The notes beneath the pieces were generated by a model that made no database searches, had not been told where the DNA came from, and worked only from the letters and a program-made list of their open reading frames with translations. Positions 1 through 5,708 of a DNA stretch of 12,020 nt are shown here, piece by piece (the stretch's first letter is position 1; every line of letters starts with the position of its first letter). Origin of the DNA: an uncultured Bacteroidota bacterium (GTDB lineage: Bacteria > Bacteroidota > Bacteroidia > Chitinophagales > Chitinophagaceae); the NCBI GenBank assembly GCA_903906615.1, contig CAIVKT010000720.1, positions 1-12,020 of the forward strand. The letters run 5' to 3'. The translations under genes were made by a program, and so were the position numbers.

Positions 1-1
1 G

Positions 2-1747
2 AAAAACATCAGCGATGTAAAGATCGTTGTCAGCGGCGCAGGCGCATCTGCTATTTCATGCTGCAAAATATACCTGGCGCTCGGTGCCAGGGTGGAAAAC
101 ATATTTATGTTCGACAGCAAGGGGCTCATCATCAAAAGCCGCACCGACCTCGATGAATATAAACAGCAGTTCGTGCAAGACATGCCTGCGCAGGATCTGC
201 ATGAGGCCATGAAGGGCGCAGATGTCTTCATCGGCCTCTCTAAAGGCAATATCGTATCTCAGGATATGGTGAAGTCTATGGGGGCCAAGCCTATCGTATT
301 CGCACTCGCCAACCCCGACCCCGAGATCACCTATGACGATGCACTCGCCGCCCGTCCCGATGTGATCATGGCAACCGGCCGCAGCGACTACCCCAACCAG
401 GTAAATAATGTGCTGGGATTCCCTTACATCTTCCGTGGGGCACTTGATGTTCGTGCCAGCGCTATCAATGAAGAAATGAAACTGGCTGCCGTAAAAGCAC
501 TCGCCGGCCTCGCCAACGAGCCTGTGCCGGATCTGGTGAATGTAGCCTACAATAACAACACACTCAAATACGGCCCCGAATACATTATACCCAAGCCCCT
601 CGACCCACGCCTCCTTGTAAGGGTATCTACCGCAGTGGCAAAGGCTGCTATAGACAGCGGTGTGGCACGTAAGATCATCACCGACTGGGATGCCTATGAG
701 GCTGAGCTGAACAAGCGCCAGGGCATGGACGATAACCTCCTGCGCTTCATTACCTCCCGTGCCAAGCAAAACCCTAAACGCGTTGTCTTTGCCGAGGCAG
801 AGAACATTAAGATACTCAAAGCCGCACAGATCACAAAAGATGATGGAGTGGCTATACCTATACTGCTGGGCAACGAAAAGAAGATACAGGCACTCATAGA
901 AGAGAACAACATTCACCTCGAAGGTGTGGAGATCATAGACCCTATCAGCGAAAACCAGGAAGCCAAGCGTCATGAATTTGGCGAGTTGTTCTTCGACATC
1001 CGCAAACGCCGTGGCTACAACCTCTATGAGGCCCGCAAGGTAATGCGCGAACGCACCTACTTTGGCAGCATGATGGTACACACCGGTATGGCCGATGCCA
1101 TGATCTCCGGCCTCACCCGTAAGTACACCGATACCATACGCCCCGCATTAGAGATCATAGGTATGGCCGAAGGCACCCGCCGAGTGGCAGGCATGTACAT
1201 CATGCTCACTAAAAAGGGCCCGCTATTCTTTGCCGATACAACGCTCAACTTCAACCCCACCGAAGACGAACTGGTGGATATAACCCTGCTCACCGCCGAT
1301 GTGGTCAACAGGCTGAATATTAAGCCACGTGTCGCTATGCTCTCCTACTCCAACTTCGGCAGCAGCCCATCGCCCGAGGCCACCACTGTGCGCAACGCAG
1401 TAGACCGCATCAAAAAATTGCGCCCCGATATGGTCATTGATGGGGAAGTGCAGGCTGGCGTAGCCTTCAACAAAGAGTTGCTGAAAGAAAACTATCCGTT
1501 CTCCGACCTGGTCAATGAATCGCCCAACATACTCATATTCCCCAACCTTGCCGCCGGCAACATTGCCTATCACCTCTTGCAGGAAGTGGGCGGAGCCGAA
1601 GCCGTAGGCCCTATATTACTGGGCATGGGCAAGCCGGTTTATGTACTGCAATTAGGCAGCAGCGTTAGGCAGATCGTCAACATTATCGCACTATCAGTAG
1701 TAGAAGCCCAGGTACGTGGAGAGAGCAAACAAGCTGAAAATCACTAG
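2..1747 (+). CDS. maeB: NADP-dependent malic enzyme with C-terminal phosphotransacetylase domain (5' truncated)
   Basis: This enzyme oxidatively decarboxylates malate to pyruvate, usually with NADP, in the cytoplasm. The reading frame is open from base 2, so the true start lies outside the window. About 581 residues are visible and the family is usually about 750-770, so roughly the first 170-190 are missing. The visible part begins inside the nucleotide-binding fold: a glycine-rich VVSGAGASAIS turn at about residues 9-19, then the malic-enzyme segment with FALANPDPEI and GRSDYPNQVNNVLGFPYIFRGALD. From about residue 245 (FITSRAKQNPKRVVFAEAE) it continues into a phosphate acetyl/butyryl transferase-like domain that runs to the C-terminus. 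In MaeB proteins this domain is thought to be regulatory (acetyl-CoA sensing) and not catalytic; that is family knowledge. The stop is TAG at 1745-1747. No frameshift was seen. The fusion layout makes the identification secure; NADP over NAD preference is inferred. Confidence 0.95.
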   Translation, partial: KNISDVKIVVSGAGASAISCCKIYLALGARVENIFMFDSKGLIIKSRTDLDEYKQQFVQDMPAQDLHEAMKGADVFIGLSKGNIVSQDMVKSMGAKPIVFALANPDPEITYDDALAARPDVIMATGRSDYPNQVNNVLGFPYIFRGALDVRASAINEEMKLAAVKALAGLANEPVPDLVNVAYNNNTLKYGPEYIIPKPLDPRLLVRVSTAVAKAAIDSGVARKIITDWDAYEAELNKRQGMDDNLLRFITSRAKQNPKRVVFAEAENIKILKAAQITKDDGVAIPILLGNEKKIQALIEENNIHLEGVEIIDPISENQEAKRHEFGELFFDIRKRRGYNLYEARKVMRERTYFGSMMVHTGMADAMISGLTRKYTDTIRPALEIIGMAEGTRRVAGMYIMLTKKGPLFFADTTLNFNPTEDELVDITLLTADVVNRLNIKPRVAMLSYSNFGSSPSPEATTVRNAVDRIKKLRPDMVIDGEVQAGVAFNKELLKENYPFSDLVNESPNILIFPNLAAGNIAYHLLQEVGGAEAVGPILLGMGKPVYVLQLGSSVRQIVNIIALSVVEAQVRGESKQAENH

Positions 1748-1758
1748 ACCCGCAGTTG

Positions 1759-1778
1759 CCCCGGCCTTTAGGCCGGGG
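1759..1778. terminator. GC-rich hairpin after the malic enzyme gene, possible terminator
   Basis: A perfect hairpin with arms CCCCGGCC (1759-1766) and GGCCGGGG (1771-1778) and a TTTA loop begins 11 bases after the malic enzyme stop. The stem would be strong enough to stall polymerase or protect a 3' end. No T-run follows it (the next bases are ttacatac), so a classical intrinsic terminator is not shown. It is also the first of three neighbouring hairpins and may simply be part of a dispersed palindromic repeat. Confidence 0.45.
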
Positions 1779-1839
1779 TTACATACAAATATGATCGGCT
1801 TTAGCCGAAATAAACAATCAGGGCTAATTACGCCCTGAT
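1759..1839. repeat. Array of three consecutive perfect hairpins
   Basis: Three separate perfect inverted repeats fill most of the spacer between the malic enzyme and the flavoprotein gene. The first has 8-bp arms (1759-1766 and 1771-1778). The second has arms TCGGCT (1795-1800) and AGCCGA (1803-1808). The third has arms ATCAGGGC (1817-1824) and GCCCTGAT (1832-1839) with a 7-base loop. The first two carry similar pyrimidine/A loops (TTTA, TT). The third ends 19 bases before the next ATG and could affect its translation. The pattern resembles dispersed REP-like palindromes of Bacteroidota spacers; copy number elsewhere in the genome cannot be seen here. Confidence 0.7.
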
Positions 1840-1858
1840 ACCATAATAAAACAACCGA

Positions 1859-3088
1859 ATGAAAATAGCCATCATTGGTGCAGGTGCCGCAGGCTGCTTT
1901 GCCGCTGCTAATATATCCCATACACAAGGGGTAGAAGTGGCCATATTCGAGAAGACGGCCAAGGTGCTGCAAAAGGTAAAAGTATCCGGTGGTGGCCGCT
2001 GCAATGTCACCCACGAATGCTTCGATGTACCGGAGCTCATCACCCGCTACCCGCGGGGCAAACAGCTACTCAAAAGGTCGCTTCACAAATTCGGCCCGGC
2101 ACAAACCATCGAGTGGTTCGAGAAAAGAGGCGTAAAATTAAAGACCGAAACCGATGGCCGTATGTTCCCCATCACCGATGACTCGCAAACCATCATAGAT
2201 GCTATATGGCAGGAGATGATGCGCCGGCAGGTGCAGATGTTTTACCACAAGGTGGTCAGCTCCATAGAAAAGTTGCCCTCCGGTATGCTTTGCATTCAGT
2301 TTGCAGATACATCTGTATACCATGCCGATAAAGTCCTTATAGCCACCGGCGGCTTCCCCAAGCTGGAACAATACAAATGGATACAATCGCTCGGCCATAC
2401 CATACAGCCTCCTGTGCCTTCCCTATTTACCTTCAACCTGCCCAAGCATCCCATCACCGAATTGATGGGCGTAAGCGTGCCTATAGCTACCGTAAAGATC
2501 GCAGGCACAAAGATCGCACAAACAGGCCCGGTACTCATCACCCATTGGGGCATGAGTGGCCCTGCTGTCTTGCGTACATCTGCTATTGCCGCCCGAGAGC
2601 TGGCCGACCGCAACTACGAATTCAATGCCGTTATCAATTGGCTCAATGATGCCAATGACGATACTATGTTCCACATGCTGGCACAGCTCAGAAGGGAGCA
2701 GGGTAAGCAACTGGTACAAAACAAAAACCCCTTCGACCTGCCCCGCAGGCTATGGGAATACCAGCTACAGCAGTGCGGTATCACCGATACCATGCGCTGG
2801 GGCGACCTCCCTGCCGCCGCGCAGAACAAGCTCACCGAGCACCTGCTCCGCGATACCTATGCCATCAAAGGCAAAACAACATTTAAGGAAGAATTTGTAA
2901 CCTGCGGCGGGGTCACCATTTCCGAGATAGACCCGCAAACCCTCCAAAGCCGTATCTTACCCGGCCTCTACTTTGCCGGCGAGATACTCGATGTGGATGG
3001 CATCACCGGTGGCTACAATTTCCAGCACGCCTGGAGCAGTGCCTGGATAGCAGCACAAAATATGATCAGTACTACAGAAGGGACGTGA
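1859..3088 (+). CDS. FAD-dependent flavoprotein of the HI0933/YhiN (BaiN-like) family
   Basis: A predicted cytoplasmic flavoprotein of 409 residues, a normal length for the HI0933 family. The N-terminus is a Rossmann dinucleotide-binding fold, with IIGAGAAGC giving GxGxxG at G7-G9-G12. The family signature VSGGGRCNVTH follows at residues 42-52. The middle section includes ATGGFPKLE and HWGMSGPAVLR. The C-terminal FAD-contact motif is GLYFAGEILDVDGITGGYNF near residues 365-385. Members include E. coli YhiN and the clostridial bile-acid reductase BaiN. The physiological substrate of most members is unknown, and I would not transfer the bile-acid role here. The start follows the hairpin array and has no Shine-Dalgarno sequence, as is normal in Bacteroidota. 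The stop is TGA at 3086-3088. It is probably its own transcription unit, since palindromic spacers lie on both sides. Confidence 0.9.
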   Translation: MKIAIIGAGAAGCFAAANISHTQGVEVAIFEKTAKVLQKVKVSGGGRCNVTHECFDVPELITRYPRGKQLLKRSLHKFGPAQTIEWFEKRGVKLKTETDGRMFPITDDSQTIIDAIWQEMMRRQVQMFYHKVVSSIEKLPSGMLCIQFADTSVYHADKVLIATGGFPKLEQYKWIQSLGHTIQPPVPSLFTFNLPKHPITELMGVSVPIATVKIAGTKIAQTGPVLITHWGMSGPAVLRTSAIAARELADRNYEFNAVINWLNDANDDTMFHMLAQLRREQGKQLVQNKNPFDLPRRLWEYQLQQCGITDTMRWGDLPAAAQNKLTEHLLRDTYAIKGKTTFKEEFVTCGGVTISEIDPQTLQSRILPGLYFAGEILDVDGITGGYNFQHAWSSAWIAAQNMISTTEGT

Positions 3089-3186
3089 GACAGGAAATAA
3101 GTAACTCCCCGCCTGCTAAGGAGGGGACAGACTGAAAATAATAGCGAAGCAGTTATTTTCAGGCAGGGGTGGTAACACTCGCGTGG
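3089..3186. repeat. Palindromic intergenic repeat, copy A (CTCCCC...GGGG family)
   Basis: The element starts at the base after the flavoprotein stop. It contains CTCCCC (3105-3110), GCCTG (3111-3115) and GGAGGGG (3120-3126). A perfect 10-bp hairpin follows: CTGAAAATAA (3132-3141) with TTATTTTCAG (3153-3162). It ends in CAGGCAGGGGTGGTAACACTCG. The outer CCCCGCCTG can also pair with CAGGCaGGGG, so two alternative folds exist. The left part (3089-3119) closely matches 4564-4594. The right end (GGGGTGGTaACACTCG) matches GGGGCGGTtATACTCG near 5582-5598. It could double as a transcript 3' end for the flavoprotein gene. Confidence 0.65.
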
Positions 3187-3223
3187 TAAGTAACGACATG
3201 AACAGAAAAACACAACCATTCAT

Positions 3224-3231
3224 TACTTTCG
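3224..3231 (+). promoter_or_regulatory. Candidate -7 box upstream of dapB
   Basis: TACTTTCG matches the Bacteroidota -7 consensus TAnnTTTG at all fixed positions but one. It lies 49 bases before the dapB ATG. I found no convincing TTG/TTTG -33 box 17-23 bases upstream. An alternative is TAACTTTT at 3260-3267 within the tandem heptamers, much closer to the start. Confidence 0.3.
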
Positions 3232-3247
3232 CATAATAAAAAACACA

Positions 3248-3280
3248 ACTTTTAGATTTTAACTTTTCACTTTTGACTTA
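3248..3280 (+). repeat. Degenerate tandem heptamer directly before dapB
   Basis: Four full units of a 7-bp repeat and one partial unit run up to the base before the dapB ATG. The units start at 3248, 3255, 3262, 3269 and 3276. The consensus is roughly ACTTTTN, with one GATTTTA unit. Such ACTTTTG-type tandems are common in Bacteroidota spacers. The unit resembles half of the TAnnTTTG box (TAACTTTT at 3260-3267), so it could supply or shift a promoter. That role is inferred. Confidence 0.6.
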
Positions 3281-4000
3281 ATGAACATAGCACTCATAGG
3301 ATACGGCAAAATGGGCCACGCCATAGAGCAGGCAGCCACAAAGCGCGGACACAACATCGTACTGCGCATCACCTCGGCCAACAAACACGAAATGGAAGAA
3401 GCCCATCTAAAACAAGCCGATGTAGCTATAGAATTCACTAACCCCGATGCGGCTAAAGACAACGTCACCCAATGCTTCAACGCAGGCATCAGCGTAGTAT
3501 GCGGCACCACCGGCTGGAACGAACAGGTACCCGAAGCGCAGGCCATAGCGCAACAGAATAACGTTGCCTTCCTCCAGGCATCCAACTTCAGCATAGGGGT
3601 CAATATCTTCTTCGAAGTGAACAAACTACTGGCATCCCTGATGAACGGCCATGATGAATATAATGTGACGGTAGAAGAGACCCACCACACCCAGAAGAAA
3701 GATGCCCCCAGCGGCACCGCCATCACCCTCGCCGAGCAGATCATTCAAAATATCAGCAGCAAAAAGATCTGGTCACTTGGCCAGCACAGCGAAGAAGATA
3801 TATTGCCTATAATCGCTCATCGCATCGAAAATGTGCCCGGCACACACAACATACGCTACTCCTCGCCCATAGACGATATCGAGATCATCCACACCGCCCA
3901 CAACCGCGATGGCTTTGCCCTCGGTGCAGTACTCGCCGCGGAATACATCGCTGGCAAGCAAGGCACCTTCACTATGAAAGATGTGCTGGGTATAAAATAA
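3281..4000 (+). CDS. dapB: 4-hydroxy-tetrahydrodipicolinate reductase
   Basis: DapB reduces the product of DapA with NAD(P)H to tetrahydrodipicolinate in the diaminopimelate/lysine pathway, and so supplies peptidoglycan precursors in the cytoplasm. The protein is 239 residues, shorter than the roughly 270 of E. coli DapB but usual for this phylum. The N-terminal Rossmann motif is LIGYGKMG (G7, G9, G12). The nucleotide-contact stretch VVCGTTGW lies near residues 69-76. The C-terminal substrate domain carries the DapB signature at 133-147: H135-H136, K139 and DAPSGTA. These correspond to the catalytic His and Lys of the family's HHxxK motif. EIIHTAHNRDGFALGAV near the C-terminus completes the fold. 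The ATG follows the tandem heptamers and has no Shine-Dalgarno sequence. The next gene starts 38 bases after the stop and may have its own promoter. Confidence 0.95.
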   Translation: MNIALIGYGKMGHAIEQAATKRGHNIVLRITSANKHEMEEAHLKQADVAIEFTNPDAAKDNVTQCFNAGISVVCGTTGWNEQVPEAQAIAQQNNVAFLQASNFSIGVNIFFEVNKLLASLMNGHDEYNVTVEETHHTQKKDAPSGTAITLAEQIIQNISSKKIWSLGQHSEEDILPIIAHRIENVPGTHNIRYSSPIDDIEIIHTAHNRDGFALGAVLAAEYIAGKQGTFTMKDVLGIK

Positions 4001-4014
4001 TAAACATTAATTAT

Positions 4015-4022
4015 TACATTTG
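4015..4022 (+). promoter_or_regulatory. Candidate -7 promoter box for the small lipoprotein gene
   Basis: TACATTTG is an exact match to the Bacteroidota -7 consensus TAnnTTTG. It lies 16 bases before the ATG at 4039, which would give a very short leader. No clear -33 TTG box is seen at the usual distance inside the dapB end, so co-transcription with dapB remains possible. Confidence 0.45.
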
Positions 4023-4038
4023 ATAAACAAACTACGCT

Positions 4039-4461
4039 ATGAAAAAACTGATTCCGTTTGCCATATTGTCTGTCCTCATTTTCGCAGCTTCCTGCGGACT
4101 GAAAGAACAAAAAAAGATCGACATGACACAAGTCGCTCAGATTGAAGACAGCATACTACAAGCGCAAATAGTGCCGTCAACAACTGCTATTCATATTTAT
4201 CAGGATAATGATTTCACCAATGCTTATATCATTATAAAAAATGACGCCCTCTATAAAGGCAAAGACAATAGTAAAATACAACAGGCTGCTGTACGCACAG
4301 GGGTAATGCTGTGTCATGTTCTCGGCCCCGATATGACTGTTTCAAAAGCATCTTTGGTCATTTCTATAAATGACCGAAATGAAGACAAGGTACCCGATGA
4401 CGGAATCACCGCCGACATGAAAATAGACAGCCTGAAAAAAGTATTATTCCCTGCGAAATGA
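4039..4461 (+). CDS. Small predicted lipoprotein, function unknown
   Basis: A 140-residue protein I do not recognise. The N-terminus MKKLIPFAILSVLIFAASC has a short basic start, a hydrophobic core and a Cys at position 19. This suggests signal peptidase II processing and lipid anchoring, although the -3 residue is Ala where Leu is usual. The mature part is small, soluble and charged. It has Lys-rich ends, a central YIIIKNDALYKG segment, one more Cys in VMLCHVLGP, and a predicted beta strand SLVISINDRNEDKVPDD followed by a C-terminal helix. No catalytic motif is visible. It follows dapB by 38 bases in the same direction. The codon pattern is less GC-rich than in dapB, and two repeat elements follow it. 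The existence of the gene is well supported; its function is open. Confidence 0.75.
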   Translation: MKKLIPFAILSVLIFAASCGLKEQKKIDMTQVAQIEDSILQAQIVPSTTAIHIYQDNDFTNAYIIIKNDALYKGKDNSKIQQAAVRTGVMLCHVLGPDMTVSKASLVISINDRNEDKVPDDGITADMKIDSLKKVLFPAK

Positions 4462-4490
4462 TCAGTTCAGACACAATAAAATGTTTTCGC

Positions 4491-4600
4491 TTTGTCATCC
4501 CGAAGGTACGAGGGATCTGCACGCCCGCCCTTGTTGGTGTTCCTCACCAACGCCCTCGCGCAGGACAGATAATGAGTAACTCCCCCGCCTGATAGTCAGC
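4491..4600. repeat. Composite palindromic repeat block (GTTGGTG hairpin copy 1 plus CTCCCC element, truncated)
   Basis: Three pieces are joined here. First, TTTGTCATCCC...GGGATCTG (4491-4519) has ATCCC/GGGAT arms (4497-4501 and 4512-4516), a type of intergenic motif often seen in Bacteroidota. Second, 4520-4551 contains the hairpin GTTGGTG (4533-4539), loop TTCCT, CACCAAC (4545-4551). Third, 4564-4597 resembles the left end of the copy at 3089-3119 (GACAG, AGTAACTCCCC, GCCTG) but lacks the right half. The 32 bases 4520-4551 recur at 5421-5452 with one difference. Confidence 0.7.
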
Positions 4601-4679
4601 TTGTAACATTAATAGTGTTGGGCTCGTTCAAAAACCCGCACAAAACCCAAGGATGGAAAAATAAAAAATCGTTTTAACC

Positions 4680-5045
4680 CTATACCATCTCCAGTATCAT
4701 ATTCCCATCTAAGTTGATCTTTGTGTGCAGCCGCTTCGCAAAGTCCAGTGTGATCGGTCTCTTTTTATTTAAAACTTCGCTTAGTGTAGAATTCCCTACC
4801 CCGAGAAACACTGCAAGCCGCTGTTTAGTAAGGTGGTTCTCCTTCATATAGGCTTCTAATATCGTCGTCAGGTCATGCTTTACAGGCATAGGGAAATGGA
4901 TATTTTCATAACGGCTTACCATTTTTGAAAGCTGCTCCAATTTATCATCTTCTTCTGCGGTAAGATTATCGAACCCTTTTGCAAGATAAGTTTCGATCTC
5001 AGCCATTGTCAGATGATACTCCCTGCGCGTCTTTATTTGTTTCAT
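4680..5045 (-). CDS. higA: HigA-type antitoxin with XRE-family helix-turn-helix
   Basis: A predicted antitoxin that binds and neutralises the toxin encoded just upstream and represses the shared promoter. The protein is 121 residues. An N-terminal acidic helical region (MAEIETYLAKGFDNLTAEEDDKLEQL) precedes a helix-turn-helix at about residues 72-110. That helix-turn-helix carries LTKQRLAVFLGVGNSTLSEV and the following NKKRPITLDFAKRL, typical of the XRE/HigA group with the HTH at the C-terminal end (COG5499-like). Its ATG is 10 bases after the toxin stop on the same strand, so the two are almost certainly translated from one transcript in toxin-antitoxin order. That is the gene order of HigBA and the reverse of most toxin-antitoxin pairs. 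The stop is TAG. Base composition is visibly more AT-rich than in dapB or secA, consistent with transfer. Neutralisation of this toxin is inferred. Confidence 0.85.
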   Translation of the reverse strand: MKQIKTRREYHLTMAEIETYLAKGFDNLTAEEDDKLEQLSKMVSRYENIHFPMPVKHDLTTILEAYMKENHLTKQRLAVFLGVGNSTLSEVLNKKRPITLDFAKRLHTKINLDGNMILEMV

Positions 5046-5055
5046 AAAACAATGT

Positions 5056-5361
5056 TTATATCGTTTTTATCAATCCCTTCCTGCAAATCTGATCATATTG
5101 GTTGTGCGTACCTATAAACCTGATATAAAGTGTCCTTTTCTTGAAATGTATCATTGCTACAAGACGATAATCGTTACCTCCTATATCAAAGACATACCGG
5201 TCATTTCCAATAAAATCAGTGGCATTGAAACTCTTCTTTACTTCGTTAAAACTCTCCCAGTCAGCAGCAATCACAAGTTTGTACCACCTGTTTAATGGAC
5301 CAGCCGACAATGGGTACTCTTTCGCAAATTCATTGATTATTCGCTGTGAAATAATAACCAT
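5056..5361 (-). CDS. higB: HigB-type mRNA interferase toxin
   Basis: A 101-residue toxin of the HigB family (RelE-like fold). Known members cleave mRNA, often in association with the ribosome. The diagnostic C-terminal half is present: IGNDRYVFDIGGNDYRLVAMIHFKKRTLYIRFIGTHNQYDQI, split here by the strands GGNDYRLVAMI (61-71) and LYIRFIGTHNQYD (78-90). THxxYD with H86 and D90, and R66 in the strand before, are the positions most often conserved in the family. The N-terminal helix region includes LNRWYKLVIAADWESFNEVKKSF. It is the first gene of the pair. Its ATG at 5359-5361 lies 13 bases downstream of an exact TAnnTTTG box, which supports this start. Length and motifs are complete, so the toxin is probably functional. 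Activity was not tested and the type call rests on sequence recognition. Confidence 0.85.
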   Translation of the reverse strand: MVIISQRIINEFAKEYPLSAGPLNRWYKLVIAADWESFNEVKKSFNATDFIGNDRYVFDIGGNDYRLVAMIHFKKRTLYIRFIGTHNQYDQICRKGLIKTI

Positions 5362-5374
5362 CGCCGCATTTTTA

Positions 5375-5382
5375 CAAAATTA
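5375..5382 (-). promoter_or_regulatory. -7 promoter box of the higBA operon
   Basis: On the minus strand the sequence reads TAATTTTG, an exact match to the Bacteroidota -7 consensus TAnnTTTG. It ends 13 bases before the toxin ATG, so the leader would be only about six bases long. The region where the -33 box should lie (about 5400-5405) falls within an inverted repeat, which suggests control by repression. Confidence 0.6.
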
Positions 5383-5386
5383 GAAA

Positions 5387-5407
5387 AATTTCTGCATATC
5401 AGAAATT
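5387..5407. promoter_or_regulatory. Perfect inverted repeat, candidate HigA operator
   Basis: Arms AATTTCTG (5387-5394) and CAGAAATT (5400-5407) are perfect reverse complements around a CATAT spacer. The dyad sits five bases upstream of the -7 box and covers the expected -33 position of the higBA promoter. A dimeric XRE-type repressor bound here would exclude RNA polymerase, which is how HigA proteins are known to autoregulate. Binding is inferred from position and symmetry. Confidence 0.6.
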
Positions 5408-5420
5408 ATATTTCCTGCCC

Positions 5421-5459
5421 CACGCCCGCCGTTGTTGGTGTTCCTCACCAACAATGGCG
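5421..5459. repeat. GTTGGTG hairpin repeat, copy 2
   Basis: This is the longest hairpin of the family. Arms 5427-5440 and 5446-5459 pair over 14 bases with a single G-T wobble around a TTCCT loop; the inner nine bases are TTGTTGGTG and CACCAACAA. Bases 5421-5452 match 4520-4551 with one mismatch (G at 5431 against C at 4530), in the same orientation. Confidence 0.75.
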
Positions 5460-5486
5460 AACAGATGACATCACACAACCAAACAT

Positions 5487-5516
5487 CTCCCTTTTGAGGG
5501 TAGGGGTTGTACTTGC
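5487..5516. repeat. Short CTCCC...GAGGG element, copy B
   Basis: A reduced copy of the CTCCCC family. It has CTCCC at 5487-5491, a TTTT tract, GAGGG at 5496-5500, and then GGGGTTGTACTTGCG. That tail matches the right-hand ends of copy A (GGGGTGGTAACACTCG) and copy C (GGGGCGGTTATACTCG). Confidence 0.5.
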
Positions 5517-5525
5517 GATGGGAAA

Positions 5526-5645
5526 CTCCCCTCCTTTGTTCAAAGAGGGGTCGCGGGAAAAGCTTCCAAGCCTTTACAAGCGGGGGCGGTTATACTCGCT
5601 TCCTGCCCTTGCTGGTGTCCACACCAACAACCTCGCGCAGGGCAG
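5526..5645. repeat. CTCCCC element copy C joined to GTTGGTG hairpin copy 3
   Basis: The left part has a hairpin of CCCCTCCTTTG (5528-5538) with CAAAGAGGGG (5541-5550), with one base bulged. The right end of the element is GGGGCGGTTATACTCG near 5582-5598. The third GTTGGTG-type hairpin follows at once: TTGCTGGTG (5609-5617), loop TCCA, CACCAACAA (5622-5630), with one C-A mismatch. It is enclosed by CTGCCC (5603-5608) and GGGCAG (5640-5645). The tail CCTCGCGCAGGGCAGA resembles CCTCGCGCAGGACAGA after copy 1 at 4554-4569. The two families therefore occur as one mosaic. Confidence 0.65.
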
Positions 5646-5674
5646 ACAACTCAACCGAACGCCACGATCAACAC

Positions 5675-5706
5675 CATTGAGTCATCGAGCAATTAAGCAA
5701 TTGAGC
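5675..5706. repeat. Degenerate tandem octamer touching the S9 peptidase stop
   Basis: Four 8-bp units begin at 5675, 5683, 5691 and 5699, with consensus roughly MATTGAGY. They end two bases before the peptidase stop codon (5709-5711). Similar ATTGAG/CTCAAT tandems occur widely in Bacteroidota spacers. No function is evident. Confidence 0.55.
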
Positions 5707-5708
5707 CA

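Larger units (their letters stand above)
5362..5708. other. Gene-free, repeat-rich spacer between higB and the S9 peptidase gene
   Basis: This 347-base stretch holds no gene I can support. From left to right it contains the higBA promoter and operator (5375-5407), the second GTTGGTG hairpin (5421-5459), a short CTCCC...GAGGG element ending GGGGTTGTACTTGCG (5487-5516), a third CTCCCC element with a hairpin (5526-5598), the third GTTGGTG hairpin inside a larger stem (5602-5645), and a tandem octamer (5675-5706). Short reading frames here run through the repeats and show no coding character. The two flanking genes both read leftwards, so the spacer carries the end of the peptidase transcript and the start of the toxin transcript. 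Confidence 0.7.

Noticed and set aside
56..1081. Long open frame (341 codons) on the minus strand inside the malic enzyme gene
   Set aside because: It lies fully antisense to a clear enzyme gene, matches no family I recognise and is Cys/His/Tyr/Val-rich in the way mirror frames of GC-rich coding sequence are.
4601..4679. Possible terminator downstream of higA
   Set aside because: Only weak imperfect dyads (around AACATTAATAGTGTT) and A/T runs are present; no stem strong enough to call.
4491..5645. Possible CRISPR array, because hairpin repeats recur
   Set aside because: The copies are far apart, irregularly spaced and variable, and there are no uniform spacers or cas genes.
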